Assembly: GCA_011503125.2 (NCBI GenBank)
Contig: WWBZ02000022.1
Location: forward strand, 1,798,001-1,862,000
Length of the DNA: 64,000 bases
Direction of reading: 5' to 3'
From: Botryosphaeria dothidea
Lineage: Eukaryota; Ascomycota; Dothideomycetes; Botryosphaeriales; Botryosphaeriaceae
Part shown: in pieces, positions 20,887 to 32,703 of the stretch
Layout of the letters: each line of letters starts with the position of its first letter
How positions within the stretch are numbered: position 1 is the stretch's first letter
Notes under the pieces: model-generated
Database searches by the model: none
Told to the model about the DNA's origin: nothing
The model's input: only the letters and a program-made list of their open reading frames with translations
Made by a program: the position numbers and the translations under genes

Positions 20887-22493
20887 ATGGCCCGCATGAG
20901 CGAGAAGCGCAGAGATGAGTCTGGGGACACAGCCGTTGAGCGCGGCGGCACCAGGAGGCCTAAACCTGAACACCACCAGATGCACTTGCCCAGGTTCAAG
21001 GTCAACCACAATGGCCATCGCGTCACCACCGGCATCCAGCCCGACGGCGAGAGTGGCCGTAGTGGCATTCACCCCCTGCGCTTCTTCCGCATCTGCTTCC
21101 GCAGCTCGGCGCCCTGGTCCAAGTATGCCAATATCTTGTGGCCCGTTGTGCCTGTCGCTATTATCATTGTAGGTCTCCCCAATTTTGGAGGGGTTGAGAG
21201 CAACATGCTGACGCAGCTCGTGTGACAGGGATTCGCCAAGCGCCATGCGCACTCCAACTACTGGAACCTCGCGATTTTCATCCTGAACTACATCGCCATG
21301 GTGCCGGCCGCCAATTTGATCGGTTTCGGTGGAGAGGAGCTCGCCCGCAAGCTGCCCAAGGTCATCGGCATCGTCATCGAGACCACCCTAGGATCCATTG
21401 TCGAGATCGTCTTGTTTGCCATTTTGATCACCAAACCAAGCACTGAAACCTTCAATCCCATACAGATTATCCAGGCCGCCATTCTTGGGTCCATCCTGGC
21501 TAATCTGTTGCTTTGCATTGGTCTGTGCTTCTTTGTTGGCGGTCTGAAGCGCCACGAGCAGGAGTTTCATGAGGCCGTCAGTGAGGTTGGAAGCGGCTTG
21601 ATGCTGGTTGCTGGAAGTAAGTGGGGAAATATATCAATGCTGTCATCAGTGGGATGCTGACTTGCTGCAGTGGCCCTGGTTCTTCCTGCCGCGTATATTA
21701 ACACGCTCTCGAACTCGGAGTATGCCGGCACTGGAAACTTTGACTTGGATGGCCTGAAGATCAGTCGTGCGACCGCCATCATTCTTCTGATCTCCTACGT
21801 GGTGTAAGTTGCATGCGTTTTGTAGGCCCTTTTCATGAATTTGCTGACTGTTTGATCAGTTACGTGTGGTTCCAAACGCATTCTCACCACGGTCTCTACG
21901 ACGAAGTCTTCGAGCATGATGAGATGAAGGACGAGGACCGCCATGAGGATCTTAAGAAGGACAAGCTCACCTTGACTGAATGTTTCCTCGCTCTCATCAT
22001 TGCCATTGGCTGCGTCTGCTGTATTGCCTACCTGCTCGTGGACCAGATCCATTTCATCGTCGAGGAGCGTCATGTCAAGGACGCTTTTGTCGGTCTTATC
22101 CTCATCCCCGTCGTTGAGAAGGCAGCCGAGCACCTGACGGCCATTGACGAGGCCTACGACAACCAGATGAACTTCGCGCTATCCCATGTTCTGGGAGCCT
22201 GCGTCCAGACGGTCATGCTGAACACGCCCATTGTCGTCTTTATTGGTTGGGGTCTGGGCAAAGACATGAGCCTGGCCTTCGAGCCCTTCCAGGCCATAAT
22301 CCTCATTCTTGCCATCTTGGTTGTCGGAAGCTTCCTGCGCGATGGCAAGAGCAATTACCTTGAAGGATTCCTGTGCTTCGTGGCCTACCTGATCATCGCC
22401 GTCTGTGCGTACTACTACCCCAACCCGGTCCATGGAGCAACGAGCTCTGTTGGAGGAACGACGTCGGAATCAACGAGCAGTGGAGGCCACTAA
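20887..22493 (+). CDS. Ca2+/H+ antiporter of the CAX family (four exons)
   Basis: Exons 20887-21168, 21229-21616, 21671-21803 and 21860-22493 give 478 residues. After a hydrophilic N-terminus, about eleven hydrophobic segments follow, split by an acidic/His-rich loop (THSHHGLYDEVFEHDEMKDEDRHED) at about residues 275-300, as in CAX exchangers between the two repeats. The two signature regions read GSIVEIVLFAILI (first) and VEKAAEHLTAI (second); classical members have GNxxELI and GNAAEH, so both Gly-Asn pairs are altered while the key acidic residues stay. Expected to load Ca2+ into the vacuole using the proton gradient. The altered motifs suggest a divergent fungal subgroup, so ion preference is uncertain. 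Introns are 52-60 nt with GTAGGT/GTAAGT donors. Confidence 0.88.
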
Positions 22494-23672
22494 GGAGCCG
22501 CGATGGATTGAGGGACAAGGCAGTCGTGCGGGGTTCTAGCAAGAGGACTGTTGGGTAGCGTCCGGAGATTGAAGGGTGGAGCTAGTTCAACGAGGTCGGA
22601 TGATGGGAAGGATTCTTCGGACAGTCTGTCTCAGTTGCCTGAAGCGCCAGGATCTCCGTTTGCTTGGCTACCTTTTGTTAGCCTGGTTGTGGCATATGGT
22701 CGGTTCTCTTCGCACCCAGTCATCCGGCCGTTGCTGCCTTGCTGGTATGTTCCCTACAGGCGCTTCTGAGAGTACTTCCCAGTTTTCCCCGCTGAGCGGG
22801 CTGAGATATCATTTCTTTTCCTATTACTCAGAAGGACTTGCGAGCGATGGCGTTGGTGGTTTGATCAGAGAACCTCTTTGGGGGTAACTGTGTTACGATT
22901 TCATTTCTTCTCAACCGGCCCGAGGCTAGGCATGTACAAACAGCCAGCGTGTGCAATAGCAGAATATTAATTTTGACGGCCTACATTTACTTGACTTGGC
23001 ATCTGTCCTGATATGCTAGTGACTCACCGTTTTGAAAGACTGCTGCAGCACTGAGTGAGTGCCTCGTGAAGATTGATGGGCAATGTGGAAGAAGGATTCA
23101 AATCGCTGACGCAATAATGAAGTGGGACAGCCGGCCGAGACACTACAACAAGCAACGACTTTGTCATCCGAGGGACGACGTCGGCATGAGTAGGCAGAAC
23201 AGGGCCAGCTTCTCGGCTTCATCCGCCGCCTGTTGCACGACAGCAGCATAGCCATGACAAGGAACCACGAAACGCCTCGTCCGAATTCGCCCGCTTGGGA
23301 GGTTTTTTTTTTCTTGCACTTTTGGCTTTCGGATTGCTGCCCGACGCTTGGTCTGAGGCAAGCCTTGTGTTTGCAAAGTACGTGCGGCCTCCTTCTTCCA
23401 TGCCCTTTCTCCTGAAATTTCCGTTCCCTATCTCGCGCCATTTTTTTCATCACGCATCTCACCGTTCGTCCCAGGGCCACAGCCCCCCTCACCAGCCACA
23501 ACAAGGGGGGTTGTTGGTTCGCAATACTGAAGCGCCACTCGCAATTCGCGAGAATGCATGCGCGTTACGGGACCACCGTTCCCACTTTGACCTCGCGCGA
23601 ACCATGCCATCCCCCAATCCTGTGGCTTTGACGCGTGCCATCCCTGCAGGTCGTGGCGGTGTGGCTGGTGTG

Positions 23673-23696
23673 TTCGAATTCGAATCCTGCAGGATT
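23673..23696. repeat. Two overlapping perfect palindromes
   Basis: TTCGAATTCGAA (23673-23684) and AATCCTGCAGGATT (23683-23696) are each perfectly self-complementary and share two bases, giving a 24-bp doubly palindromic block. Function unknown. It could be a protein-binding site or chance. Confidence 0.7.
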
Positions 23697-26600
23697 TCCC
23701 TTTCGTTGCCTGTCATGCCGTTCCCATGTCTTCGTGGAGGTAGGCGCGCGCGCGCGCATTGCCCCACCGTTAAGGCTGCGCGCACGGCAGGCAGGCCAAA
23801 AAGGAAAAAGCAGGCAATGGCGCAATTTCTCTCTGCTTCTTCTGGCCTTGCGGAGGGAGGGTTCTCGGCCGGGCCGTTCTTTCACTCTCGCTTGATCGAT
23901 GACGCATGTGCCGCATGCGGACGGACGAGACGAGGAGCAGGCGATGGGAGGGGATGGGTGTTTGCCTTGTTGACCGGTCTGCCCGGGGTGGTCTGATGGT
24001 GAAGGAGTTGATAACTACTAATTGCGCAATAAGGACCGGGGGGAAGAAGTGCACAGGGTCTTTTTTTGCATGTCGATCACTGCGAACATGATTGCGGGTG
24101 GCAAACACTTCGCTCTGAGGAGACGGTCAATGTGCATCTTGATTATTAAGTGGTAGGGACTGCGATAGGCTGCGTTCCCTCCGTATGACAAGAGACGGGT
24201 GTGTTCCGGACACGCGGGCCCTGCCGCGGGGTCCCGAATGGATGGTTTGGTGCATTTTTCAGGGTAGATGACGGGAGGAAGGATTGAGGGGTGCTGCGGA
24301 AGGGGGTGAGCTGGGAGACTCTGGGAGGGACAGGGCGGCCGAGGCGTCACGGACGAGCAGAGATGGTGAGGCCGTATGGTGTGGCCGGCTGTCATGACTG
24401 ATTAGGAAGATGCATGGGTGGGGAGGGGTGGGTAATTTTCTAATTGGCTGGATTCTCCCGTCGTCCTCTTGAAGGGACGGCGGATGGTGGTGTACAGGCC
24501 GTGAAGATATTAGAGCAGCAGCTAAGCCCACTGGTTTATTTGGGTTTTTTGTTAGACAAATATTGATGGCGCTTGACGCGGAGGACTGCTATTGAACAGT
24601 GGTGATGGTGGTGGAAATGAGGAGAGAATGGAAGGCAGCATTTTTCTGGTGGGGGCTGAACCGGAAAACATGGCACAATGGCGCTATCTGGTCGGGTAGT
24701 CCCGTTGCTGGTGTTGGTGGTGGCAGTAAGTAGGCAAATGGCTCGGGCAGCGGTGTCCGTGGCAGCTTCGCCTTCATGCGAGTTGTGTCGATGATTCTTC
24801 AGCATTCTGCAAACCGAGCTCACACATCATGTCCTTCAGGGTTGAGCACATGAAGTTAGATGCCTGCAGCAGCAAACCAACAGGCTAGGGTGGAAGTGAA
24901 GAGGCCACACGGTGCGGTGCGGCGCGGCTCACGCGGCTGTTCACCACCATTTCAGTGCCTGTTCAGCCAAATCCGGCCGTGGTGGATGACGATCGGGGAA
25001 GGCGGCAAGTTGGTCAAGAAAGGAGCTGTGCGGATTGGGGAGGGACAACGGGAGCGAAGCTGCAGGCACGGCGCAAGACTCCAAATTTGCCAGCTGAAAA
25101 CAACACCATGGAGTGGAAGAGCCCGGTGACACAGCAGCCGACGAATTGATGACGAAAGTGTTTTGCATCCTTACGTCTGGCCGCTCGTACGTTCTCAGCG
25201 TTGATGGACACAGCTATGTTGGGGAAGGCTGAGAAAAAGGCAGAGGGGCATTTTCGGCGGCGTGTCGCATGAGGGTGCAGAATTTTCCTTTGCCGTTGCC
25301 CTGGGAAGGGCAACCGGGGGAGAGAAAGATGCATGCAGGCAGGGCGTGGAAGTTCTTGTGCGACGGGTGAGGGTGGGCGGTGCGGTTGAGGCAAAACCTG
25401 ACCATTCGAGACATGGTTGGATGCATCAGGAGGGGGGTGTGGGAATTCATGGAGTGGAGAGTAAACAGCGACCAGATGATGGGCGTTTTTTGGGGGCCGG
25501 TTACAGGTAATAATAGTCAGGGATGCATGCTCGAGGAGAGGGCGCGGAGTGGTGGTGTGGCTGATGGCTGTGCTCGCTCTCGCGTGCCCTCTTCCAGCCT
25601 GATCCGGCAGCCACACCGTCTTTGCTGTGGCTGTTGGCGCAGCACTGTTCAGTTGCGGTGAAGAAGGATTTTGCTTTTTTGCCCGCAGCAGAGTTGGCGG
25701 GCGGAAGGGCGGAAAGACGTCGAGGGAGGCCAGAGCGCGTCGGCGGGTGTTGAGGACGTAGAAGGCGTATGGAAAGGCGTCACGGCGTACAGTCGGCGAC
25801 AGGGCCGCCACATGATCGGGCAGGTGCGATGCGGCACAGTCATCCATCGAGCCCATCCCAGAAAGGCGGCAAGGCAGACTCGCTGCAAAACAGGCCATTT
25901 CAAAGCAGACACCCGTCGTATCGGTGCCGCCTGAGCAAAGATGGACGACGGCCGCTCGGCGGCATGGCGACAGGAAGATTGCCGTGCATGCTTCCGCAGC
26001 TAGCGCCCGCTGCAGAAGCAGAAATTACCAGCAGGCCGAGGGCGCGACTTGCCAATCGCGCTGTCACTTGGTCTGACATCAGCCCTGGAGCGCGAGCACG
26101 CGCAGCCCTTCGATCTTCGCTTGCGCCTCCACCACCACTCAGCTGCCCGCCCGCTGGGCCTGCTGCTCCTATCAGCCGCCGCTGGGCCGTCCCGCTCTCC
26201 ATCGCTCAGTGCGAGCTCCTACGCAAGCCAGCCCGCCCGCACGGTACTCGACTTGAGCCCGCCGACGCCTGCAGGTCCGGGTGCAGCCCGTTGCCCATGG
26301 GCCGTTGCGCCCTGGCCCACCGCATCGCGCCCATCGCGTCGCGGCGCGCAACCCTACCGCCCGAGCACAGCCGGGTCGCACTGGACGTCACCTCTGTTTT
26401 GCCGTTACCTGCCCCCATGCGATCATCAGGTACGGTGCGACGGGCGCCGTGGCTGCCCTCCCTCTCGCTCTCGCGCTGACAGGGTGAGAGGCGCAGCACG
26501 CGCAACCACCCGCTACCCCAGAGTTGGCCGCCGGAGTCGGGTCGAGCCCGAACTCTGCGGCCCCTACCTGGCCGATGATGCGCGCTCGCATCCAAAAGCC

Positions 26601-26950
26601 GGCGCCGGCGCTGGCGGTGCAAATCTGTGTGATGCAAAAAGTGCAAAGAGTGTCATGTTGGGCCAGGCAGCGACCCTCATCACGCTAGTTAAAACCACCC
26701 CCCAAGGCAGGCCTCTCCGATCGCTCGCTCTCCTTTCCATCACTCGTTCGCTTCGCTCAGCCTCGCTGCACTTCTCGGTGACTCGCATGCGTCCGCGCCT
26801 TGTTCCTTTTCGTTGTTCGAGTTGAAAGCCCTCTCTGAGACCTCCGTGCTCGTGGGCTCGCCTTTATATCAGGTGTACCTGTCTCACTTCCACAAAGTCA
26901 CCTGCCGCTACCTCTTCACCTCATCCATCTTGTCCACGCGCTAGGCCTAA

Positions 26951-26968
26951 ATGACTCTTTGTTCCTGA
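26951..26968 (+). other. Candidate minimal upstream ORF (5 codons)
   Basis: ATG ACT CTT TGT TCC TGA lies in the pyrimidine-rich leader about 250 bp before the start codon at 27220. It is relevant only if the transcript begins upstream. Confidence 0.25.
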
Positions 26969-27219
26969 ACTCCCGAAGCTTGCCTCTTTCCTGGTTCTGG
27001 CTTGCATACCCGTCGACTCTATCGCCTTCCTGTTCCTGTCTCTCCGACACTTCCAGCCAGTTCTAGTAAAAACTACTCTCAGTCGAACAAAGCATCCTCA
27101 ACCAGACGACAGGCCGACAAAGCTTCCTCCATCCAACTCTCGTCCCGGCCTGGTCGGCGGAGACTGCGTACCAGACAACTCATCCACCTGTCTCCGCCGC
27201 GCGACCCACATCCCCGGCT

Positions 27220-29166
27220 ATGTGCATTGTTGAACAACGCACCTACGTTCAACCCGACGGCAAGAAAGAGACCTTCGAGCACGTCAAGAGCCGCTGCCAT
27301 CTAGCAGGCACCGGAAAAGCCTGCCGACAAGTGACCTACGTGGAGCGAACAATGTCAGGAGCCGGTCACTCTCGTCATCCCCCTAACGTCCGTTACATGG
27401 ACGAGTCCTCTTCACCTGCTACCGAGAGCTTCCCTCCTACACCAGTCGACGAGGCTACTATTGTCGAGGTCAGGCCAAATAGTAGCGCTATCAGGCCACA
27501 GTCTTCACCCAAGCATCACCGTAAGAGCGGTTCTTTTGGCAAAATATACTTCAACTTCGGTTCGAAGAAAGAGAAGAGAAAGGAAAAGACGAAGACATAT
27601 CACGGCAGCTCCGCTAACTCGGAAGCTACCTCCTCTTCTAGCGTAAGGAGCTTCTCTCCTGCGCCCATCTCTCCCAAGGACGCCCCAACGTACCAGCACT
27701 CGCATCGGAGAAGCTACAGCGCGACAATGCCGACAAGACCACCGACAGCTTACACAACAACTGGGAGGACGCCAACCCGACCGGACTCACGGGGGAGAGA
27801 TGAGGCCCACTGGCACAGCCCCCAGCCACATGCTGACCTCCATAATTCAAGCCTTTCAGCCCACGCTGACCCTCCAATGGGGCCACCTGGTCCGCCACGC
27901 CCTCCGGCACCTCCGGCCCCTGCTGACCCACCTTCCCCTGAAGATTCTGGTCGCAAGCGAAGCCGTCGGCCCCCACCAATCGTCACTCAGTCCTTCCATG
28001 ATTCTGAATATAGGACTGCTTCAGCTGCCCCCTCGCAGTCTACAGGCAGATCACACCACACACGTGCTGATGCATCTCAAGTGGAAAGCGACCGCGAGTT
28101 TGCCGAAAAGCTGTCTGCTTCTCTAAACAATCTCCGAATGAACAATGAACCCTCTCGATACACAGAGACTGAGGACGAACGACAAGCTCGCATCGAACGT
28201 GAACGCGCAGAGGGGCGTGCTAATCTGCGGCGAGAGCGACAGGCAGACGAATTCTGGGCAGACTTCCATAGGAGCCGGGAGCAACGCCGAGAAGAAGGCA
28301 GAAGAATGAACCAAGAGCAGAGGAACAGTGCTGACTGGGAAACCCAGCTGGAGGAAGGTCGCCGTCGCTTGCAACAACAGCGCGGGGATCTTCATTCAGA
28401 GGAGCGATATAACCCTGCAGTTGACGATGCTTCTCCAGCCGACAGTTCAGGTGATGACGATTGGGAGGCTCAACTACAAGAGGGCCGTCGCCGTCTGGCT
28501 GAGCTGAAGCGCACCGAAGAGACTGCCAACGCCAACCGTCAGTCCACACGTAACCGGGGTGACTCTTACTCGTCCGCGCCTCGTCGCAGCAACACCACCG
28601 GTGGTAACCGGCAACACGGTTATCGCCCTGGCGTCCGCTTCGAGAATGTCTCCTCCACTTCCTCCTCATCAGCCAATGCAACTACTGGCACTAGCTCTAG
28701 CTCCGGCGCCCGCCCTGCGTATGACGAAGATGCCGAGCGCCGCCGCCTCTTCGCTTTCGAGATGGGTCAGATGGAGCGCGAGCGCACCAATAACGACGCC
28801 ATGCTTGCCTCTCAAATCGCCGACGCTCAAGCCGACATTGCGCGTGCCGAGGCGCGTTTGGCAAACAGGCGCGAGCGCGAGCGGCGCGAACGCTTGGTCG
28901 AGGGTCAGTATGATGCATACACCTACGACAGGCTCAATGCCGCCGCGCCGCGAGCTGGCAATTTCTACAACCCTCGCCTCGGTATGGGTGGTGGCGTTCC
29001 GCCTATGGGAGGACAAGCGGTGACTCATACCAGCGGTGTTGTTGTGAGCGGCGAGTCTGGCAGAGAGAGGGGCTACAGGGTCATCAGCGAGGCGCGAGGC
29101 GGGAGACAGAGGAGGCCTTCCTCTTCGCACCATCACCGTACGCGCCAGGATGACCGCTATTTTTAA
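27220..29166 (+). CDS. Disordered, coiled-coil fungal protein of unknown function (intronless)
   Basis: A single exon encodes 648 residues. The N-terminus (MCIVEQRTYVQPDGKKETFE) with later Cys residues resembles a short conserved start shared by uncharacterised fungal proteins; this is recognition from memory. A basic KKEKRKEKTK patch (about 115-125) and long Ser/Pro-rich disorder follow, with a PPMGPPGPPRPPAPPAPAD tract near 220-240. From about 310 to 430 the sequence is highly charged and helical (ERERAEGRANLRRERQ..), and a motif DWETQLEEGRRRL is repeated as DWEAQLQEGRRRL about 42 residues later. A second charged helix (about 505-570) precedes a Gly-rich tail. No catalytic motif or TM segment is seen. 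A scaffold or regulatory role would be a guess. Confidence 0.8.
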   Translation: MCIVEQRTYVQPDGKKETFEHVKSRCHLAGTGKACRQVTYVERTMSGAGHSRHPPNVRYMDESSSPATESFPPTPVDEATIVEVRPNSSAIRPQSSPKHHRKSGSFGKIYFNFGSKKEKRKEKTKTYHGSSANSEATSSSSVRSFSPAPISPKDAPTYQHSHRRSYSATMPTRPPTAYTTTGRTPTRPDSRGRDEAHWHSPQPHADLHNSSLSAHADPPMGPPGPPRPPAPPAPADPPSPEDSGRKRSRRPPPIVTQSFHDSEYRTASAAPSQSTGRSHHTRADASQVESDREFAEKLSASLNNLRMNNEPSRYTETEDERQARIERERAEGRANLRRERQADEFWADFHRSREQRREEGRRMNQEQRNSADWETQLEEGRRRLQQQRGDLHSEERYNPAVDDASPADSSGDDDWEAQLQEGRRRLAELKRTEETANANRQSTRNRGDSYSSAPRRSNTTGGNRQHGYRPGVRFENVSSTSSSSANATTGTSSSSGARPAYDEDAERRRLFAFEMGQMERERTNNDAMLASQIADAQADIARAEARLANRRERERRERLVEGQYDAYTYDRLNAAAPRAGNFYNPRLGMGGGVPPMGGQAVTHTSGVVVSGESGRERGYRVISEARGGRQRRPSSSHHHRTRQDDRYF

Positions 29167-30154
29167 GTTGAGCTGAGGCATTCATGCTCTGTTCACTTAT
29201 ACGTCGGAGGTTGTTGTCGCCTTACAACTTTCCTTTTTCCTTAACTTATCCTTCACATTTCGTGTCGTTTGTTTATCGGTGCCCCTTCTCCAACCCGATC
29301 TTGCTTTTTGCGTGTAATACCCCTTTACCACCTTGTTTCAACTTGCCCCCAGCTGTGTTACAGGATGCGTTGTTATTTGTTGGCGTTTTTTTTTTCTGGC
29401 GCAGAGGTTTCAGCCTTGCTTGACGGCTAGGGTAGGGAATGGTTCGTGACTTGTCAATGAAAGGTCAACGGGGTTTGATTTGCTTGCAGCTAACTGTCTG
29501 TAAATGAGCAACGGGAAGGTTCGGAAACAACTTTTTTTTTGAGGCACCTGCCGACGACGCGCATATGGGTGGGGTGGCTGCTTTGCTTTTTTTCCTCCAC
29601 GGCTGTAAATATACCCCCACGTTTTCGATTGGCTTTTGCCAAATTTTTTGTACATACGAGATACCCCCAAACCCATAACAAACTTTCTTCTTTTTTCTTC
29701 TACACCTAACTGGTTCACATGCTCCCGACTTAGTAAAGTCGTGTGAGGACGATCAGGAGAAAAGAAAGCTTTACATTGATATCTACACAAAAACGAACAA
29801 GAATCCCTCACTGGCTTGAACCAAAAGGTCGAAGAAGAAAATGTCAATTCAGTTAAATAGAAAATTGGGCATCGAGAGAAAAAGGTGTCCAGGCTCCAGC
29901 CAGTAGTCGGGAAAAAAACATGAAGCCCACGTGAAGCCATCCCCTTCTCGGCCTCCAGTCGCCACCACCAGCCAGCCCATCGACGCCAACGTTCCATCAG
30001 GCACCAGCGGCGGCCCTTCACATTTTCCAAATGTAAACCCGACACCTTTCGAGGGAAAAAAAAAGAACAAACTCCCCATCCGTTATCCTACAACGAAACC
30101 AAGCCTCGCTCGTGTGCGGGTTCGTGACCTGTCTGACTGACCACCATTCACAGC
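29167..30154. other. Convergent 3' intergenic spacer, about 1 kb
   Basis: This lies between the stops of the gene at 27220 (+) and the AP-1 beta gene (-). It is T rich with a T10 run near 29390 and many AT patches. A 211-codon minus-strand open frame at 29410-30045 lies in the 3' flank of AP-1 beta and has no protein-like features. No gene is supported. Confidence 0.55.
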
Positions 30155-32703
30155 TTACAACAGCAGCAAGTCACCGTTCCCAGACCCCACAGCGGGCTGG
30201 TACACCTGCTGCGGCTGGTTCTGGTTGACGACGTACATATTGCTTTGGGCGCCGGCGACGGGGCTGTTGCCGCCGAAGCCGGAGCCGTTGGCGATGCTCA
30301 GGTTGGACATCTGCGTGCTGCCGACGCCGGCGAAGTACAGGTCGGCGGCGTCGACGGCGCTGGCCATGTTGCCGTTAGCTGCTGCGGCGGCCGCAGAGGT
30401 ATCGAGCGCGGGCATCGTATGGCTGCGCTGCTTGGCGGCGTTGGCGGCGGCCTGGACGGTAGGCAGGGTGTGGCGCTGGAGGGCGGATGAATCCTGCAGG
30501 CGGCGGGCGCGGGCGGAGCGGAAAACCTGGTTGACGGGCTTGAGGTAGACGGTCGCCAGCGTGCCGACGTTAAGGCACATCTCCTCGAGCGTCGCCGGGT
30601 CGAGTTTCTCCGACTCGGCCGTGATGGCGGGCTTGTCGCCCATGACGACCTTCTTGGCCGTGGCTGGGTCGGATGAAAGGAGGCGCCAGTACATGTAGCC
30701 GCGGTCGCGCAGGTCTGGGTTGTCGGTCTCTTCGGTTGCCCAGCGGAGGACCTTGGGGACGAGGTCTTGGCCCTTGGTCGGACGCTGGATGAAGAGCTTC
30801 ACGGTTGCTGTCAGCAGGGCTAGTTGCACCTCATGGGGCTCCTCGGCGAATGTGTATAGGAAATCGTCGAGGAGAACGTCTGAGTTATCGATGCGGTCTG
30901 CGTATTGCCCGATAACCCAGATCATGGCTGCCTTGGCTTCCGGCTCATCCAGGGAATCTAAATTCTCACATAGTGTGGAAATGATTGATTCGTATTGGTT
31001 GGGGTATTTGCGGAAGATGTTCTTGATGACCACTGTGGCTTCCTGGACGATGTATGACACCTTCGTTGCGACCAAGTCCAGAAGGGTGTTGATGCATAGC
31101 CTGGCGGCAGGTTCGATCTTGATGGCAAGCTTTCCGATGGCACGCACAGACTTGCGAACAAAGTCGACATCGATTTCGGTGGCGTATCTAAGGTAGGATT
31201 AGCCCAGCCTTGACGGGGGAGGTTAATTCATACTTACTCTCTCAACTCGGTCAACACTTCCTTTATGTTGCGCTCCGTGGCAAGCATAAAGATTAATTCG
31301 AGCTTCGTTACCTTGACGTAGATCGGATCATTATATTTGCAAAAGAAGACACGAATGTCATTGCGAAGAACCTCAGGCCGGCGTTGTAGGATTAGGAGGG
31401 CGTTACGAAGAGCAAGATATTGGATTTCGGGGCCTTTGGAGAGAAGAGTGACGAGAGGCGGAGAGAGCTTATTACAAAGAGAGGCGATGACTTTTTGGTC
31501 GGATATGTAGTTCATGAGGTAAAGGATAACCCTGATGCATGTGAGAACAACGGCGGAATTTGAGTGCGATAATCTCGGCGCAATTCTCTCAGCCAGGAGC
31601 GCGGCTTCCGCTGTGTCTTGTGGCACATAGTTCATCATGGCTTCGAGAATGTATGTTTGACCCCATCTGTATTCAATCAGCACCCACGCGTCAGAATTCA
31701 AAGCGGAGAACATACTCTGAGCAATCGGGCAAAATCTGCACAATCTTGGATGCGCTTGAATAGTCAATGGTGAGCTTGATGCTTTCGCTCCTCTCCCAAA
31801 TGTCCATGAGAGCTGCCAAGGCGCTGGAAATGACCGTGGGATTTTCGTCTCTCAACATGCTGTTTAGGCGGTCGATGAGATCGGAATGCTCGACAAGATG
31901 TTTGTCGTGGTCGTAGAGTTTCGCGACGCAAAAAGCAGCCGTCTTTCGCACGTAAGGGTCTCCGTCTTTGAGAAGTTGCTTCAGTGGATTGACCGTGGCC
32001 TCCACAAACTCCCGGACATGAATGTAGGATATGGTCCGTAGAGCCAGTGCGCGCACAAGAGGGTTGGTGTCTTCCATATCCTAAACCATAAATCAGCCTG
32101 CGAACTTGAAACCGATAGTCGGGAATCCTCACGTTGACGATTATGGGGAGAGCCTTGAGCGCAACTTCGGGTTTTATGCGCGCGTAGTTGACCAAGTACA
32201 GGAAGCACCTGCGCGATCCCGTCAGCGGCGCAATTCCTCCAGCAATTCTTCACCGCGCGCTTCTGTGTGTACTGACATCTTCTTGATTTCGAGACTCGGA
32301 ATATTCATGCAGTTGACGATATCCGGGAAGAGGGCAACCATGTCATTGTTGCTCATGGTCATATTCGCGACGATCTTCTTCAGCGCAATCTTTTTGGCCG
32401 AATGGTTCTTGTCCTTCTTGCCGCCCGACTGGAGCTCGAGGCGCAACTCGGCAACCTTGCCCTGTGGAGAACGCATGTATTGTAAGTGAGAGGCATCATA
32501 GGCAAACGCGGGCATGAACATGATCGCGGCTGAGAACATGGGGGCGGCAGCAACATAGGAAAGGCTGAGGCCGCGCGCAGGGCGTTCGGCGGGTCGCGGG
32601 GCGCTGGAGATGGGCGACGGGCTGTTTGGATGCCTGGCGATTTTCCTGATGGAGAGAGACGTACCCTGGCGAAGAGCTTCGCATCCTGCCCGCCTGAACT
32701 CAT
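30155..32703 (-). CDS. apl2: AP-1 clathrin adaptor complex subunit beta (six exons)
   Basis: Exons 32703-32665, 32461-32277, 32208-32133, 32080-31716, 31666-31238 and 31187-30155 give 708 residues. The N-terminus [19 protein letters not shown] and the following HEAT-like trunk ([49 protein letters not shown]) match beta-adaptins almost end to end. The C-terminus is a Ser/Ala/Asn-rich hinge with no ear domain, as in fungal AP-1 beta (yeast Apl2). It acts with gamma, mu and sigma subunits in clathrin-coated vesicles between trans-Golgi and endosomes. AP-2 beta is the alternative; the length and close match to the Apl2 pattern favour AP-1. The first exon has only 13 codons and is followed by the longest intron of the gene (203 nt). 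It is divergent from EMC4. Confidence 0.93.

Larger units (their letters stand above)
22494..27219. other. 4.7-kb stretch without a supported gene
   Basis: This is the longest gene-free interval of the window. It starts with the 3' flank of the exchanger gene and ends with a C/T-rich leader of the gene at 27220. It contains a (GC)7 run at about 23744-23757, overlapping palindromes at 23673-23696, and several long but Arg/Pro/Ala-rich open frames on both strands (for example 25014-25898 minus and 26049-26825 plus) that overlap one another and lack any recognisable motif. A TGACTCA heptamer lies at 23020-23026 with no amino-acid gene nearby. It could hold a long promoter, an untranslated leader or a noncoding RNA. 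Confidence 0.5.

Noticed and set aside
23020..23026. TGACTCA heptamer (Gcn4-type)
   Set aside because: No amino-acid biosynthetic gene nearby; single heptamers occur by chance.
23295..23996. 233-codon plus-strand frame beginning with a hydrophobic stretch
   Set aside because: The hydrophobic start comes from a poly-T run. The rest is low-complexity Arg/Pro/Ser, with no conserved pattern and a non-ATG-like context.
25014..25898. 294-codon minus-strand open frame
   Set aside because: Pro/Arg/His/Ala-rich throughout, overlaps equally long frames on the other strand in GC-rich DNA, and has no motif, signal or splice support.
26049..26825. Overlapping 236- and 258-codon plus-strand frames upstream of the gene at 27220
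   Set aside because: Both overlap each other out of frame, have random Arg/Ser/Pro composition and lie in what looks like promoter/leader DNA.
29410..30045. 211-codon minus-strand frame next to AP-1 beta
   Set aside because: Lies in the 3' flank directly downstream of the AP-1 beta stop, and looks random in composition.
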